NCBI GenBank assembly: GCA_965214235.1
Contig: CBDCBH010000003.1
Coordinates: 992,001 to 1,056,000, forward strand
Direction: 5' to 3'
Source: Ilyomonas sp965214235
Lineage (GTDB): Bacteria > Bacteroidota > Bacteroidia > Chitinophagales > Chitinophagaceae
DNA length: 64,000 nucleotides
This document shows positions 17,251-26,002 of the stretch, piece after piece (the first letter of the stretch is position 1; each line of letters starts with the position of its first letter). The notes beneath the pieces were generated by a model. It did not search any database. It was not told the origin of the DNA and saw nothing but the letters and a program-made list of their open reading frames with translations. The position numbers and the translations under genes were made by a program.

Positions 17251-18225
17251 TTACCCGCCGAGCAAATAAGCAAAAATCAGGGGCGCAACAATGGTGGCAT
17301 CGCTTTCAATAATGTATTTAGGTGTGTGAATATCGAGCTTGCCCCAGGTGATTTTTTCGTTGGGAACAGCACCGCTGTAAGAGCCGTAGGAGGTAGTGCT
17401 GTCGCTGATTTGACAGAAATAAGTCCAAAACGGAATCTCGTGCATTTCTAAATCCTGGTACATCATGGGCACTACGCAAATCGGGAAATCTCCGGCAATG
17501 CCGCCGCCAATTTGAAAGAAGCCAACACCTTTCCCGCTACTGTTGTTTTTATACCAATTGCTTAAGTACATCATGTATTCAATACCGCTGCGCATGGTAC
17601 CGGGATTGAGTTCGCCTCTAATGCAATACGAGGCAAAAATATTACCCATCGTACTGTCTTCCCAACCAGGAACAATGATGGGCAAATTCCGTTCTGCGGC
17701 AGCAATCATCCAGCTATGTTCAACAGGTATTTCGTAGCTTTCTTTCATCACTTCACTCAACAATAATTTGTACATAAACTCGTGCGGAAAATAACGCTCG
17801 CCTTTGTTTTGCGCATCGCTCCATATTTTATAAATATGCTTTTGAATACGGCGAAACGCTTCTTCTTCAGGTATGCACGTATCGGTTACGCGGTTGTAGC
17901 CGTTTTCAAGCAAACTCCATTCTTCCTGTGGACTTAAATCTCTGTAATTCGGAACGCGCTTGTAAGAATTGTGCGCTACCAAATTCATAATATCTTCTTC
18001 CAGATTAGCACCTGTGCAACTGATAATATCTACCTTATTTTGTCGTATCATTTCGGCAAGCGAAATACCTAATTCTGCGGTACTCATGGCACCGGCAAGC
18101 GTTATCATCATCTTGCCGCCTTCTATTAAATGTTGCTCATAACCTTTGGCTGCATCAACCAGTGCGGCGGCATTGAAATGACGGTAATGATGTTGTATAA
18201 ATTGCGAAACAGGACCTTTATTCAT
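17251..18225 (-). CDS. Deoxyhypusine-synthase family enzyme (probable homospermidine or related polyamine synthase)
   Basis: 324 residues covering the whole DHS fold. Visible blocks are MMITLAGAMSTAELGISLAE (NAD site), DIISCTGANLEEDI, and SYSGAVPNEKITWGKLDIH, whose Lys corresponds to the lysine that forms the enzyme-imine intermediate in human DHS. Bacteria lack eIF5A, so the substrate is unlikely to be a protein. Characterised bacterial relatives transfer the aminobutyl group of spermidine to putrescine or other acceptors. It is single-gene and convergent with the TPR-S gene. A TACATTTG box lies 19-26 bases upstream of the start. The family is certain; the exact substrate is not. Confidence 0.85.
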   Translation of the reverse strand: MNKGPVSQFIQHHYRHFNAAALVDAAKGYEQHLIEGGKMMITLAGAMSTAELGISLAEMIRQNKVDIISCTGANLEEDIMNLVAHNSYKRVPNYRDLSPQEEWSLLENGYNRVTDTCIPEEEAFRRIQKHIYKIWSDAQNKGERYFPHEFMYKLLLSEVMKESYEIPVEHSWMIAAAERNLPIIVPGWEDSTMGNIFASYCIRGELNPGTMRSGIEYMMYLSNWYKNNSSGKGVGFFQIGGGIAGDFPICVVPMMYQDLEMHEIPFWTYFCQISDSTTSYGSYSGAVPNEKITWGKLDIHTPKYIIESDATIVAPLIFAYLLGG

Positions 18226-18243
18226 AGCTTATTTGTAAAGCCG

Positions 18244-18251
18244 CAAATGTA
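18244..18251 (-). promoter_or_regulatory. candidate -7 box (TACATTTG) of the DHS-like gene
   Basis: On the minus strand TACATTTG matches the Bacteroidota -7 consensus TAnnTTTG. It ends 19 bases before the start codon, implying a very short leader. No clear TTG -33 element was found, so this is tentative. Confidence 0.4.
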
Positions 18252-18282
18252 AACGAATGCTTCATAGCATAGTGCATAAAAA

Positions 18283-18306
18283 AACCTTTCTGGTACCAGA
18301 AAGGTT
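18283..18306 (-). terminator. Rho-independent terminator after the PepSY-like gene
   Basis: AACCTTTCTGGTACCAGAAAGGTT is a perfect palindrome followed by seven T on the minus strand. It lies 31 bases beyond the PepSY-like stop and upstream of the DHS-like promoter. Confidence 0.85.
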
Positions 18307-18336
18307 ATCATTTTTTAAGGTAAGGGCGATTACTTA

Positions 18337-18786
18337 TTACTTTTGAAAATCGCTTATACGACCTGCTTCATCGGATTGCAAAATGATGGTTTTACCTTTG
18401 TTGCCATCAAGCTGAATATAGTAGCTTTCGTTACCGTTGGCATCTGTAAAATCAATTACAGAAACTATATTTTGATTACTGTATTTTTTATTAATCACTT
18501 GTTTTGCAGCTTTCGGTAAATCCTGAACGGTGATGTCTCTTGAAACAGCAATCAGGTCGTTATCCGTGTTATAAAATACTGAAGTTTTATCACCTTCAAG
18601 CATAAAAGTTGCAGATATAAAATTGCTGGTTGTTTTCCAGGTAACATTAGTTGCGTGTTGAAACTGTTTTTGAAACTGCTTCACTAAATATTTGCTAACA
18701 TCGTTGGGTTTTGCAAAAGCGCTCATCGTAAAAGCGATGAACATAAAAGCGGCAAGAGCGGTTGTTTTTACAATTGTTGTTTTCAT
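18337..18786 (-). CDS. Small secreted PepSY-like protein
   Basis: 149 residues. A signal peptide (MKTTIVKTTALAAFMFIAFT to about residue 25, AFAK cleavage) is followed by one alpha/beta unit. The VSKYLVKQFQKQF, ATNVTWKTT and LPKAAKQVINKKY segments are typical of Bacteroidota PepSY-like/DUF2874 periplasmic proteins. These are small binding or inhibitor-like proteins of unknown target. Single-gene unit with its own terminator. Confidence 0.75.
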   Translation of the reverse strand: MKTTIVKTTALAAFMFIAFTMSAFAKPNDVSKYLVKQFQKQFQHATNVTWKTTSNFISATFMLEGDKTSVFYNTDNDLIAVSRDITVQDLPKAAKQVINKKYSNQNIVSVIDFTDANGNESYYIQLDGNKGKTIILQSDEAGRISDFQK

Positions 18787-19080
18787 AAAATGATTGTTTA
18801 GATTGATTATTATTTTATTTTTTGTGCCTTATTTGACGATGTAAAAGTAGAAGCGGAAACAAGCGTTGAAAAGCGAATTGTGATTAAGGGTAAATTTTAC
18901 AGAGTTGATTATGATAAGTGGCAAAAGAATATAGAATGATGAAACGGATGCAGTAGATGAAACGTAAGACAGATAGGGATTACAGCCGTTTTATGTTGAA
19001 TTACTAAAGCTTTGCCAAAACAAGGATGAATAAAAACAACAATCATTTATTGAAATGATAAGTGGTAAAACAAAAAGAAG

Positions 19081-19677
19081 ATGAATTACCTCGCACATGC
19101 TTTTTTATCGTTTGAAAAGCCGGAAATTCTGGTAGGAAATATGATAAGCGATTTTGTAAAAGGCAAACAAAAATTCACTTATAGCAACAGCATTCAAAAA
19201 GGAATTGCTTTGCATAGAATGATAGATACTTTTACCGATGCGCACGAAGCCACACGCCATGCGAAGCCATATTTTAAAACAGCCGTAGGCTTGTATTCGG
19301 GCGCATTTGTAGATGTTGTGTACGATCATTTTTTAGCGCTGGATGAAACACAACACACACCGCAGCAATTAGAAATTTTTGCTGCAAAAACATACAGTAT
19401 ATTAGATGGATTTGTTGAAGCGATGCCTCAAAAATTTGCGCGTATGTTTCCTTACATGAAAGCGCAAAACTGGCTGTGCAATTACAAAACCATTGATGGC
19501 ATTAAAAACAGCTTTGAAGGTTTAGCGCGCAGGGCGGTTTATTTAGAAAGCAGCACTGCCGCATTCGACGCCTTTATTAAATATTACAATGAATTGAAAG
19601 TATGTTACGAAGCATTTTTCCCGGAAGTAAAAGCGTATGCAAAAGAGCAGCTTCAATTACTCATAGCTGAAGGCTGA
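19081..19677 (+). CDS. acpH: Acyl-carrier-protein phosphodiesterase (AcpH family)
   Basis: 198 residues, the usual AcpH length. The N-terminus MNYLAHAFLSF and the block GNMISDFVKGK are family signatures. GIALHRMIDTFTDAHE and DVVYDHFLA supply the His/Asp cluster of the HD-like metal site. The enzyme removes 4'-phosphopantetheine from holo-ACP. It is followed 21 bases later by asnB. A distinct phosphopantetheinyl transferase (35.0-35.7 kb) could supply the opposite activity. Activity is inferred from family. Confidence 0.85.
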   Translation: MNYLAHAFLSFEKPEILVGNMISDFVKGKQKFTYSNSIQKGIALHRMIDTFTDAHEATRHAKPYFKTAVGLYSGAFVDVVYDHFLALDETQHTPQQLEIFAAKTYSILDGFVEAMPQKFARMFPYMKAQNWLCNYKTIDGIKNSFEGLARRAVYLESSTAAFDAFIKYYNELKVCYEAFFPEVKAYAKEQLQLLIAEG

Positions 19678-19698
19678 TGGCTTTCTTATCTTTACACC

Positions 19699-21564
19699 AT
19701 GTGCGGCATTGCGGGTATCATCTCTCCTCATTCGTCTTTTATCCAACAACACCAATTGCAACGCATGGCAGATGCGTTGCAGCATCGCGGACCTGCAAGC
19801 GAAGGTTTTTGGATGAATAAAGAAAGCACCGTTGGTTTTGCGCACCGCAGGCTTTGCATTCTCGATTTGTCAGATAACGCCAACCAGCCATTTCACTACC
19901 TGCATTACACTATTATTTTTAATGGTGAAATTTATAATTACATCGAATTAAAAGAAGAGTTAACCAAACAAGGCTATCGGTTTATCACAACAACCGATAC
20001 CGAAGTAATACCCGCCGCTTATGATTATTGGGGCGAAGATTGCCTTCATCACTTTGATGGCATGTTTGTTTTTGCTTTGTTTGATAATAAGATGCGAACG
20101 CTGTTTATTGCCAGAGATCGCTTTGGTGAAAAGCCGTTATATTATCATCCGGTTTATGCAGAAAGAGGCAAGTTTCAGCAGGTTATTTTTGCAAGCGAAA
20201 TCAAGGCTTTATTTGCGGTGGATGTGCCCAAAAATTTGAATGGTACGATGATGTTGAATTACATCGCGCTGGGATATGTACAAAACCCGATAAAAAAAAC
20301 AGCAACATTTTATAACGACATCCTATTGTTGCCGCCGGGCAATTGTTTATCTATCATTCCATCGAGCGGAAAAATAAAAATGCGCAAATGGTATCAACCC
20401 CAAATGAATACTATTTTGATGAATGAAAAGGATGCTATCGAGCAGTTTGCAAACCTCTTTTCTTCATCCATAAAAAAACGCTTACGAAGCGATGTTGCAG
20501 TGGGCACAAGTTTAAGCGGCGGCTTGGATAGCAGCAGCATTTTGGCAGCTATTCATCAACAAAAAACAAAAGGCGCTCAATGGCGCAATGCTGCATTTAC
20601 AGCAGGTTTCAGCGGTTTTATAAAAGATGAAACGGCTTACAGCAAAGAAGTTGCAAACGCGTTTGGGGTTCAGCAATATTTGATACAACCAACGGCGGAA
20701 GATTGGGTAAACCATTGGCAGCAATTGATGTATTTTCAGGATGAGCCGGTGCAAAGCAGCAGCGTGCTTACACAGTACCTGGTGTATCGTTTGGCAAAAG
20801 AAAAAGAGATCACTGTTTTGCTGGACGGGCAAGGTGCTGATGAAGTATTGGGTGGCTATAAAAAGTATGTACACTGGTTTTTGCAGCAGTTATTATTGAG
20901 TGATGTTTCATTATTTAAAAAGGAAAAAAAATTGTTGCGGCAACATCAGTTTATTGAGCAGTGGAACATTGCCAATTATATCGCTGCATATTATCCTGAA
21001 CAAACCGCCAAACGATTGCAGCAGCGTGCGCTTGCACAAGTGAAACATACAAGTGATTTAAACGAAGAATTTGTTTTGCGTTACACCAATGAAGACGCTT
21101 TATATAAGCCGGTAGTAAAAGGGTTAGAAGACATTCTGCATTACAATACTTTTACGTTTGGATTGGAAGAATTGCTTCGTTATGCAGATAGAAATAGCAT
21201 GGCGCATTCGCGCGAAATCCGCCTGCCTTTTTTACAACATCAACTTGTAGAATTTATTTTTTCGTTGCCATCAACCATGAAAATAAAAGATGGATTTACA
21301 AAATGGATTTTGCGTAAAAGCATGGAAGATATTTTACCTCATAACATTGTTTGGCGAAAAGAGAAAATAGGTTACGAGCCGCCGCAACAACAATGGATGC
21401 AAAATAAAATGATTGGGGAAATGATAATGGAAAGCCGCAAAAAACTAGTAAAAGAAAACGTGTTGAACAAAACCGTTTTGAATGAAAAAATAAAACCAAG
21501 AGCCGCACATGAAAAAGATAATTTTGACTTCAGATACATGAGCGCAGCAGCGGTAATAATTTGA
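19699..21564 (+). CDS. asnB: Asparagine synthase (glutamine-hydrolysing)
   Basis: 621 residues. It starts MCGIAGI, exposing the catalytic Cys2 of the Ntn glutaminase domain, with QHRGP and FNGEIYNY downstream. The synthetase domain has the PPi-loop SLSGGLDSSSI and LLDGQGADEVLGGY. It makes asparagine from aspartate, ATP and glutamine. The start codon must be the ATG at 19699 because Cys2 becomes the N-terminal nucleophile. It lies 21 bases after acpH and may be read from the same transcript. Related amidotransferases act on cell-surface sugars or peptides, so an alternative acceptor is possible. Confidence 0.9.
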   Translation: MCGIAGIISPHSSFIQQHQLQRMADALQHRGPASEGFWMNKESTVGFAHRRLCILDLSDNANQPFHYLHYTIIFNGEIYNYIELKEELTKQGYRFITTTDTEVIPAAYDYWGEDCLHHFDGMFVFALFDNKMRTLFIARDRFGEKPLYYHPVYAERGKFQQVIFASEIKALFAVDVPKNLNGTMMLNYIALGYVQNPIKKTATFYNDILLLPPGNCLSIIPSSGKIKMRKWYQPQMNTILMNEKDAIEQFANLFSSSIKKRLRSDVAVGTSLSGGLDSSSILAAIHQQKTKGAQWRNAAFTAGFSGFIKDETAYSKEVANAFGVQQYLIQPTAEDWVNHWQQLMYFQDEPVQSSSVLTQYLVYRLAKEKEITVLLDGQGADEVLGGYKKYVHWFLQQLLLSDVSLFKKEKKLLRQHQFIEQWNIANYIAAYYPEQTAKRLQQRALAQVKHTSDLNEEFVLRYTNEDALYKPVVKGLEDILHYNTFTFGLEELLRYADRNSMAHSREIRLPFLQHQLVEFIFSLPSTMKIKDGFTKWILRKSMEDILPHNIVWRKEKIGYEPPQQQWMQNKMIGEMIMESRKKLVKENVLNKTVLNEKIKPRAAHEKDNFDFRYMSAAAVII

Positions 21565-21667
21565 ACCGCGATTTATGAGGAGTTTAAGATAGGTGAGATT
21601 GCAAATTATAGAAGAAAATAAAATGGCAGAATAATATTCAATTAACCATATTCAATTTACAATAATT

Positions 21668-22807
21668 ATGGGCTTAGGAACAAAAATGATTCATGCAGGT
21701 ATGGAACCGGATGCTTCAACAGGCGCAATTATGACGCCTATTTATCAAACTTCAACTTACGTGCAGGAAGCGCCTGGTAAAAACAAAGGCTTTGAATACG
21801 CACGCTCGCAAAACCCTACGCGCTTTGCTTTGGAGCGTGCGGTGGCACAAATAGAAAACGGTAAGCACGGCCTTGTATTCAGCAGTGGAGTTGCAGCAAC
21901 CGATGCGGTGATAAAGCTATTGCAGCCCGGCGATGAAGTGATTGCCGCGAGCGATATGTATGGCGGCACATATCGTTTGTTTAGTAAAATATTTCAGAAG
22001 TTTGGAATCCATTTTCATTATGTGAACATGCAGGATGCAAATAATATCAAACCTTTTATCAACGAAAAAACAAAACTGGTATGGACAGAAACGCCTACCA
22101 ATCCGTTGATGAATATAACAGACATTGAGGCGGTGGTAAATCTTGCAAAACCAAACCATGTTTTAGTTTGTGTTGATAATACATTCGCTTCGCCTTACCT
22201 GCAAAACCCATTGGATTTGGGTGCCGATATTGTGATGCATTCTGCTACCAAATATTTGGGCGGACACAGCGATGTGATACAAGGTTGTTTAATTGTAAAC
22301 GACGATAAGTTGCGCGATGATTTGTATTTCATTCAAAAAAGTTGCGGGGCGGTTCCTGGCCCGCAGGATTGCTTTTTGGTTTTGCGCGGCATTAAAACTT
22401 TGCATGTGCGTATGCAGCGGCACTCTGAAAACGGCGAAAAGGTTGCGCATTTTTTACGCAATCATAACAAGGTTAAAACCGTGTACTGGTGCGGGTTTGA
22501 AGACCATCCCGGTTATGCCATTGCTAAAAAGCAGATGCGCGGCTGGGGCGGCATGATGAGCTTTACTTTAAAAGACGACAGCACAGACGCAGCCATGAAA
22601 GTGCTGACTTCAACAAAGATTTTTGCATTAGCAGAAAGTTTGGGCGGTGTGGAATCGTTAATCAATCACCCGGCTTCTATGACACATGCTTCGATACCCA
22701 AAGAAGAGCGTTTGAAAAATGGTTTGACGGATTCTTTGATTCGATTGAGCGTTGGAATTGAAGATGCGGAAGATTTGATTGAAGATTTGAAAGAGGCGAT
22801 TGGGTGA
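21668..22807 (+). CDS. Trans-sulfuration PLP enzyme (cystathionine gamma-synthase/lyase family)
   Basis: 379 residues. YARSQNPTRFALE, FSSGVAATDAV and SDMYGGTYRLF form the PLP-phosphate and stacking sites. VDNTFASPYLQNPL is followed by HSATKYLGGHSD with the PLP lysine. The family includes cystathionine gamma-synthase (metB), gamma-lyase and methionine gamma-lyase; sequence alone does not separate them here. It acts in methionine/cysteine interconversion in the cytoplasm. A short leader precedes it; no SAM riboswitch was recognised. Confidence 0.9.
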   Translation: MGLGTKMIHAGMEPDASTGAIMTPIYQTSTYVQEAPGKNKGFEYARSQNPTRFALERAVAQIENGKHGLVFSSGVAATDAVIKLLQPGDEVIAASDMYGGTYRLFSKIFQKFGIHFHYVNMQDANNIKPFINEKTKLVWTETPTNPLMNITDIEAVVNLAKPNHVLVCVDNTFASPYLQNPLDLGADIVMHSATKYLGGHSDVIQGCLIVNDDKLRDDLYFIQKSCGAVPGPQDCFLVLRGIKTLHVRMQRHSENGEKVAHFLRNHNKVKTVYWCGFEDHPGYAIAKKQMRGWGGMMSFTLKDDSTDAAMKVLTSTKIFALAESLGGVESLINHPASMTHASIPKEERLKNGLTDSLIRLSVGIEDAEDLIEDLKEAIG

Positions 22808-22885
22808 TGTTTTTTTAATTATCGCTTGTTTTTATTTATTCATAAAAAAGAAATTGAATTTTATTAATTTAGTAAAAATACTGGT

Positions 22886-23092
22886 ATGATTAATAAAGAT
22901 GAACTTTTTGCATTACCTGCGCAAGAAAGAAGGCAGTTAGCAGTTGACTTGCTGAATAGCATCGACGAAGAAGTAGCACAACAAATTCCTGATTGGAAAA
23001 AAGAATTAATTAAAGAACGACTTCAACATCATAAAGAAAATTCAAAAGAACAAGTTGAATGGAAAGAGTGGAAGAAAAAGTATGAGCAATGA
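22886..23092 (+). CDS. Type II antitoxin, addiction-module component family
   Basis: 68 residues. The N-terminal LFALPAQERRQLAVDLLNSI is the signature of the 'unstable antitoxin' addiction-module family, followed by a charged Lys/Glu helix that would wrap the toxin. The stop overlaps the toxin start by four bases (ATGA), the usual translational coupling. It should be proteolytically labile and repress its own promoter together with the toxin. Confidence 0.88.
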   Translation: MINKDELFALPAQERRQLAVDLLNSIDEEVAQQIPDWKKELIKERLQHHKENSKEQVEWKEWKKKYEQ

Positions 23093-23394
23093 GTTGGCAG
23101 GTAATTATTGAAGCATCGGCACAAACTGATATTGATGAAGCCTTTGTTTGGTATGAAGAACAATCAATCGGATTAGGATATCGGTTTATAAATTCTCTAA
23201 ATGATGTTATAATAAAAATTGCTCGCAATCCTTATTTTACTTCTATTTTATTCGAAGAGGTAAGAAGTGCTTCTTTGCCTGTATTTCCTTACGAGGTTTT
23301 ATATTTAACTGATTCTGTAAAACAGGTTGTTTTTATTTTAGCAGTAGGACATCAGCATAGAAAACCCGGCTGGTTTGCTGAGAGATTAAGATGA
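23089..23394 (+). CDS. ParE/RelE-superfamily toxin
   Basis: 101 residues. It shows the ParE-like layout: IIEASAQTDIDEAFVWYEEQ helix pair, a central strand set with FPYEVLYLTD, and the C-terminal HQHRKPGWFAERL block typical of this subgroup. Members of this superfamily inhibit gyrase or cleave mRNA on the ribosome. This C-terminal pattern is closer to ParE. Coupled to the antitoxin by a 4-base overlap. Confidence 0.87.
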   Translation: MSWQVIIEASAQTDIDEAFVWYEEQSIGLGYRFINSLNDVIIKIARNPYFTSILFEEVRSASLPVFPYEVLYLTDSVKQVVFILAVGHQHRKPGWFAERLR

Positions 23395-23472
23395 AATTTG
23401 TGTTCACTTCATCTTATCATTACTATGCTAAGAATTTTTGTTCGTCTGCTAAATTTATAAACCAATTTTAAT

Positions 23473-24042
23473 TTACTCTTTCACCATTTCCATTTTCCAA
23501 CCTCTATTCATCAAAAAATACCATCCTCCAAACAGAACAGCAGAAAAAGTTACCGTTGCATACAAACTATTTGGGTAAAACGGCAACGCATCATTATAAC
23601 ATTGCAACAAACCTTGCAAAGTTTTAGGTCGTTGCAAGCCGCCGCCGCCAAGCCATACAATAAAATTTGATAACAAAAAATAAACAGTGGGCGAAGCCAA
23701 CGAGGCAAGAAAAACTGTAACAACATTTATCTTTCTAATTAAAAAACCAATGGTGGTTAACAAAGCAAACAACAAATAGTTTTCCCATTGCCCTGCATAG
23801 AAGCCTTGCCGGGTGGTGATGCCTGCATGATATAAAATTTCATAAAAGCCATCGCTGATAAACATTGACAACAGGGGCAGTAAAAAAGCCCAGGCTTTGT
23901 TTTTACGAAACAGGGTGCCCCCAAAAATCGCCATCGCCCATTGAGGAGCAAAACCATCCGGACGACCCGGAATTACGCGGTATAAAGAAGCTACAACAAT
24001 CAATAATAAAAGCGGTACTACAACAGAGCGGTTTATCTTCAT
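23473..24042 (-). CDS. DUF6580-type integral membrane protein
   Basis: 189 residues from ATG 24042. Five to six membrane helices are evident (for example VVPLLLLIVVASLYRVI, LLFALLTTIGFLI, VTVFLASLASPTVYFLLSNF). PQWAMAIFGGTLF and ISDGFYEILYH are family-typical and resemble the S-components of ECF vitamin transporters in layout. Role unknown. It lies 28 bases after manA on the same strand and could be co-transcribed. Confidence 0.75.
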   Translation of the reverse strand: MKINRSVVVPLLLLIVVASLYRVIPGRPDGFAPQWAMAIFGGTLFRKNKAWAFLLPLLSMFISDGFYEILYHAGITTRQGFYAGQWENYLLFALLTTIGFLIRKINVVTVFLASLASPTVYFLLSNFIVWLGGGGLQRPKTLQGLLQCYNDALPFYPNSLYATVTFSAVLFGGWYFLMNRGWKMEMVKE

Positions 24043-24070
24043 TATTAAAAAATATAAGCAAAGATAAAAC

Positions 24071-25288
24071 TTACAATTCAGGAACAAAAGCTTTGTACAA
24101 CAGGGCATCTTCGGTTGCTGCAATGGTAAACGTTTCATTCGGTAACACGGCGAATGACTGACCTTTATGAACCAGTAACGAGTTGCTTCCTTTTATGCCG
24201 GCACTGCCATGTATCATCGTCCATATTTCTAAAGAAGAAGTGGTTACTTCTACTTTCTCATTCTTTTTTACATCAAATTTATGAACGCCGAAATCAGGCA
24301 CCGGGCAAGGATATTTTTTTTCGTTTTCATTTATTTTTTCCCCTTTCATCACGTTGGGAACAATGCCTTCAAAAACCGTATGTTTCATCAGTTCGGGCAC
24401 ATCAATGTGCTTGGGCGTTAAGCCGCCGCGCAGCACATTATCACTGTTTGCCATCAGTTCTACATTCTGCCCTTCTAAATAAGCATGAGGCAAGCCAGCA
24501 CCCTGAAAAATGCCTTCGCCTTCCTTTACATTTACAATGTTGAAGAAACAAATAGAGTAAATGCCACGGTCGATATCTTCAATTTCGTTATCATTTTCGT
24601 ACAGTTTCGCTATCCACCAGCCCGGTTCGTTTTTAGAAGTTTCGTCCTTTTGTTTTCGTTCCATTTCTCTTTTCACCAAAGGCATTAATTTTTGGTTCAC
24701 TTCGGCTTGCGGCAGGTTCATTACATGCTCATATAAAGCTTTATAATTTCCCTCATCAAACATTTCAATCAAATCGGCAAATTCAGGCGTAGCCCGCAAC
24801 ACAGCTTGCAGCTTTTCTTTTTGTAAGAAGCCATGCAGCAGCCAGAAATCGCTCAACGCTACCATCACTTCCGGCTTGTGGTTTTTGTCTTTGTAATTGC
24901 GATGCGATGCACCAAGCAGCACACCTTCGGATTCTTCTTTTTCAAAACCCACAGAAGCCGCTTCTTTGGTGGGATGCACCTGGATGCTTAACATATCACG
25001 CACATCCAATATCTTCAGCAAATAAGGCAATTCATTGAAATGCTGCCGCGCACTTTGACTTAAAAACTCATGCGGATAATCGCTGATAAGTTGTTGCAGC
25101 GATAGCTCGCCGTTGCGGGTTACCACCTTTGCAGATGCCGACGGATGCGCACCCAGCCAGTATTCGGCAAATGGCTGATGTTCCTTATTTTCGATGCCCA
25201 GCCAGGAAGGAATATAATCGTATCCGCCCCAGGCATAATGCTGAACTTTACCTTTCAGCAACAAAATTTTGTCCTGCATAAAACTCAT
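24071..25288 (-). CDS. manA: Mannose-6-phosphate isomerase, class I
   Basis: 405 residues from ATG 25288 (MSFMQDKILLLKGKVQHYAWGG); ATG 25279 is an equally possible start. Zinc ligands are visible as Gln and His in LSIQVHPTKE, Glu in NHKPEVMVAL, and His in GAGLPHAYLEG. The enzyme interconverts mannose 6-phosphate and fructose 6-phosphate and so feeds GDP-mannose for surface glycans. Length and motif order are normal. Divergent from yraN with only about 25 bases between starts. Confidence 0.93.
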   Translation of the reverse strand: MSFMQDKILLLKGKVQHYAWGGYDYIPSWLGIENKEHQPFAEYWLGAHPSASAKVVTRNGELSLQQLISDYPHEFLSQSARQHFNELPYLLKILDVRDMLSIQVHPTKEAASVGFEKEESEGVLLGASHRNYKDKNHKPEVMVALSDFWLLHGFLQKEKLQAVLRATPEFADLIEMFDEGNYKALYEHVMNLPQAEVNQKLMPLVKREMERKQKDETSKNEPGWWIAKLYENDNEIEDIDRGIYSICFFNIVNVKEGEGIFQGAGLPHAYLEGQNVELMANSDNVLRGGLTPKHIDVPELMKHTVFEGIVPNVMKGEKINENEKKYPCPVPDFGVHKFDVKKNEKVEVTTSSLEIWTMIHGSAGIKGSNSLLVHKGQSFAVLPNETFTIAATEDALLYKAFVPEL

Positions 25289-25313
25289 GGCTGCAATATT
25301 AATCATTTAGATA

Positions 25314-25667
25314 ATGGATAATAAAATTACAGGAAACAAAGGTGAAGATTTGGCAGTAGATTATTTATTAAAAAGCGGTTATGCAGTTTTGCATCGCAAC
25401 TGGCGGTTTAAATACTGGGAGGTGGATATAATTGCATCGAAAGGAAAATTTTTGCATTTTTTTGAAATCAAAACACGTACCTCACATGCGTTTGGTAAGC
25501 CCGAAGAAAGCATCGGCGCCAAAAAAATGAACAATTTAAAAAACGCTGCCGAAGAGTATCAGTATCTCTATCCGCAATGGCATTATTTGCAGTTTAACGT
25601 GCTTGCCATTACGCTGTGGTATAACCAGGATCCGGAATTTTTTTTAATTGAGGATGTTTATTTTTAG
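25314..25667 (+). CDS. yraN: YraN/UPF0102-family nuclease-like protein
   Basis: 117 residues, normal length. The PD-(D/E)XK-like core is seen as NKGEDLAVDYLLKSGY, NWRFKYWEVDIIASKG and HFFEIKTR. In homologs the two acidic residues and the Lys form the metal site. Role is thought to be in Holliday-junction or recombination intermediates but is unproven. Single gene; a hairpin follows about 125 bp downstream. Confidence 0.9.
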   Translation: MDNKITGNKGEDLAVDYLLKSGYAVLHRNWRFKYWEVDIIASKGKFLHFFEIKTRTSHAFGKPEESIGAKKMNNLKNAAEEYQYLYPQWHYLQFNVLAITLWYNQDPEFFLIEDVYF

Positions 25668-25946
25668 ATGATGAACATTGAATAGTGAAAGAGTGGAAAG
25701 TGAGTGATGAACAGCCAATACAAAATACAATTTTGTGGAACGAGCTTTTGTAACTCCGATTGATTGCCTCTTACAATCGTAGATTGTTGTTTTTTTCTCT
25801 TTAACTAAAGAGAAAAAAGAATCACTCTTCAACGTTCTGAAAATAATTGAACTTTTATGCGAGTGCTATTTATAAACGCAAAGTGGTATAAAACAAAATA
25901 AAAACATCTTCGTGTAACTTCTTCACTTTGTTACTTCGTGGTTCAA
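25668..25946. other. intergenic stretch with low-complexity spacer and one hairpin
   Basis: 25668-25740 is a slipped GTGAA/GAGTGA-type low-complexity spacer. At 25791-25818 a 13-bp A/T-rich stem (TTTTTTCTCTTTA and its complement, 2-base loop) could act as a bidirectional terminator for yraN. The rest leads into the fabH promoter. No gene seen. Confidence 0.5.
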
Positions 25947-25978
25947 TTGAAGCACTTCTTCAAAGTTTTATACATTTG
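25947..25978 (+). promoter_or_regulatory. candidate Bacteroidota-type promoter of fabH
   Basis: TTG at 25947-25949 and TACATTTG at 25971-25978, spaced by 21 bases, match the -33 TTG / -7 TAnnTTTG pattern. The predicted transcript would start 15-20 bases before the fabH ATG at 26003. Confidence 0.5.
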
Positions 25979-26002
25979 ACCGCGCAAAACGCAACACGAA
26001 GC

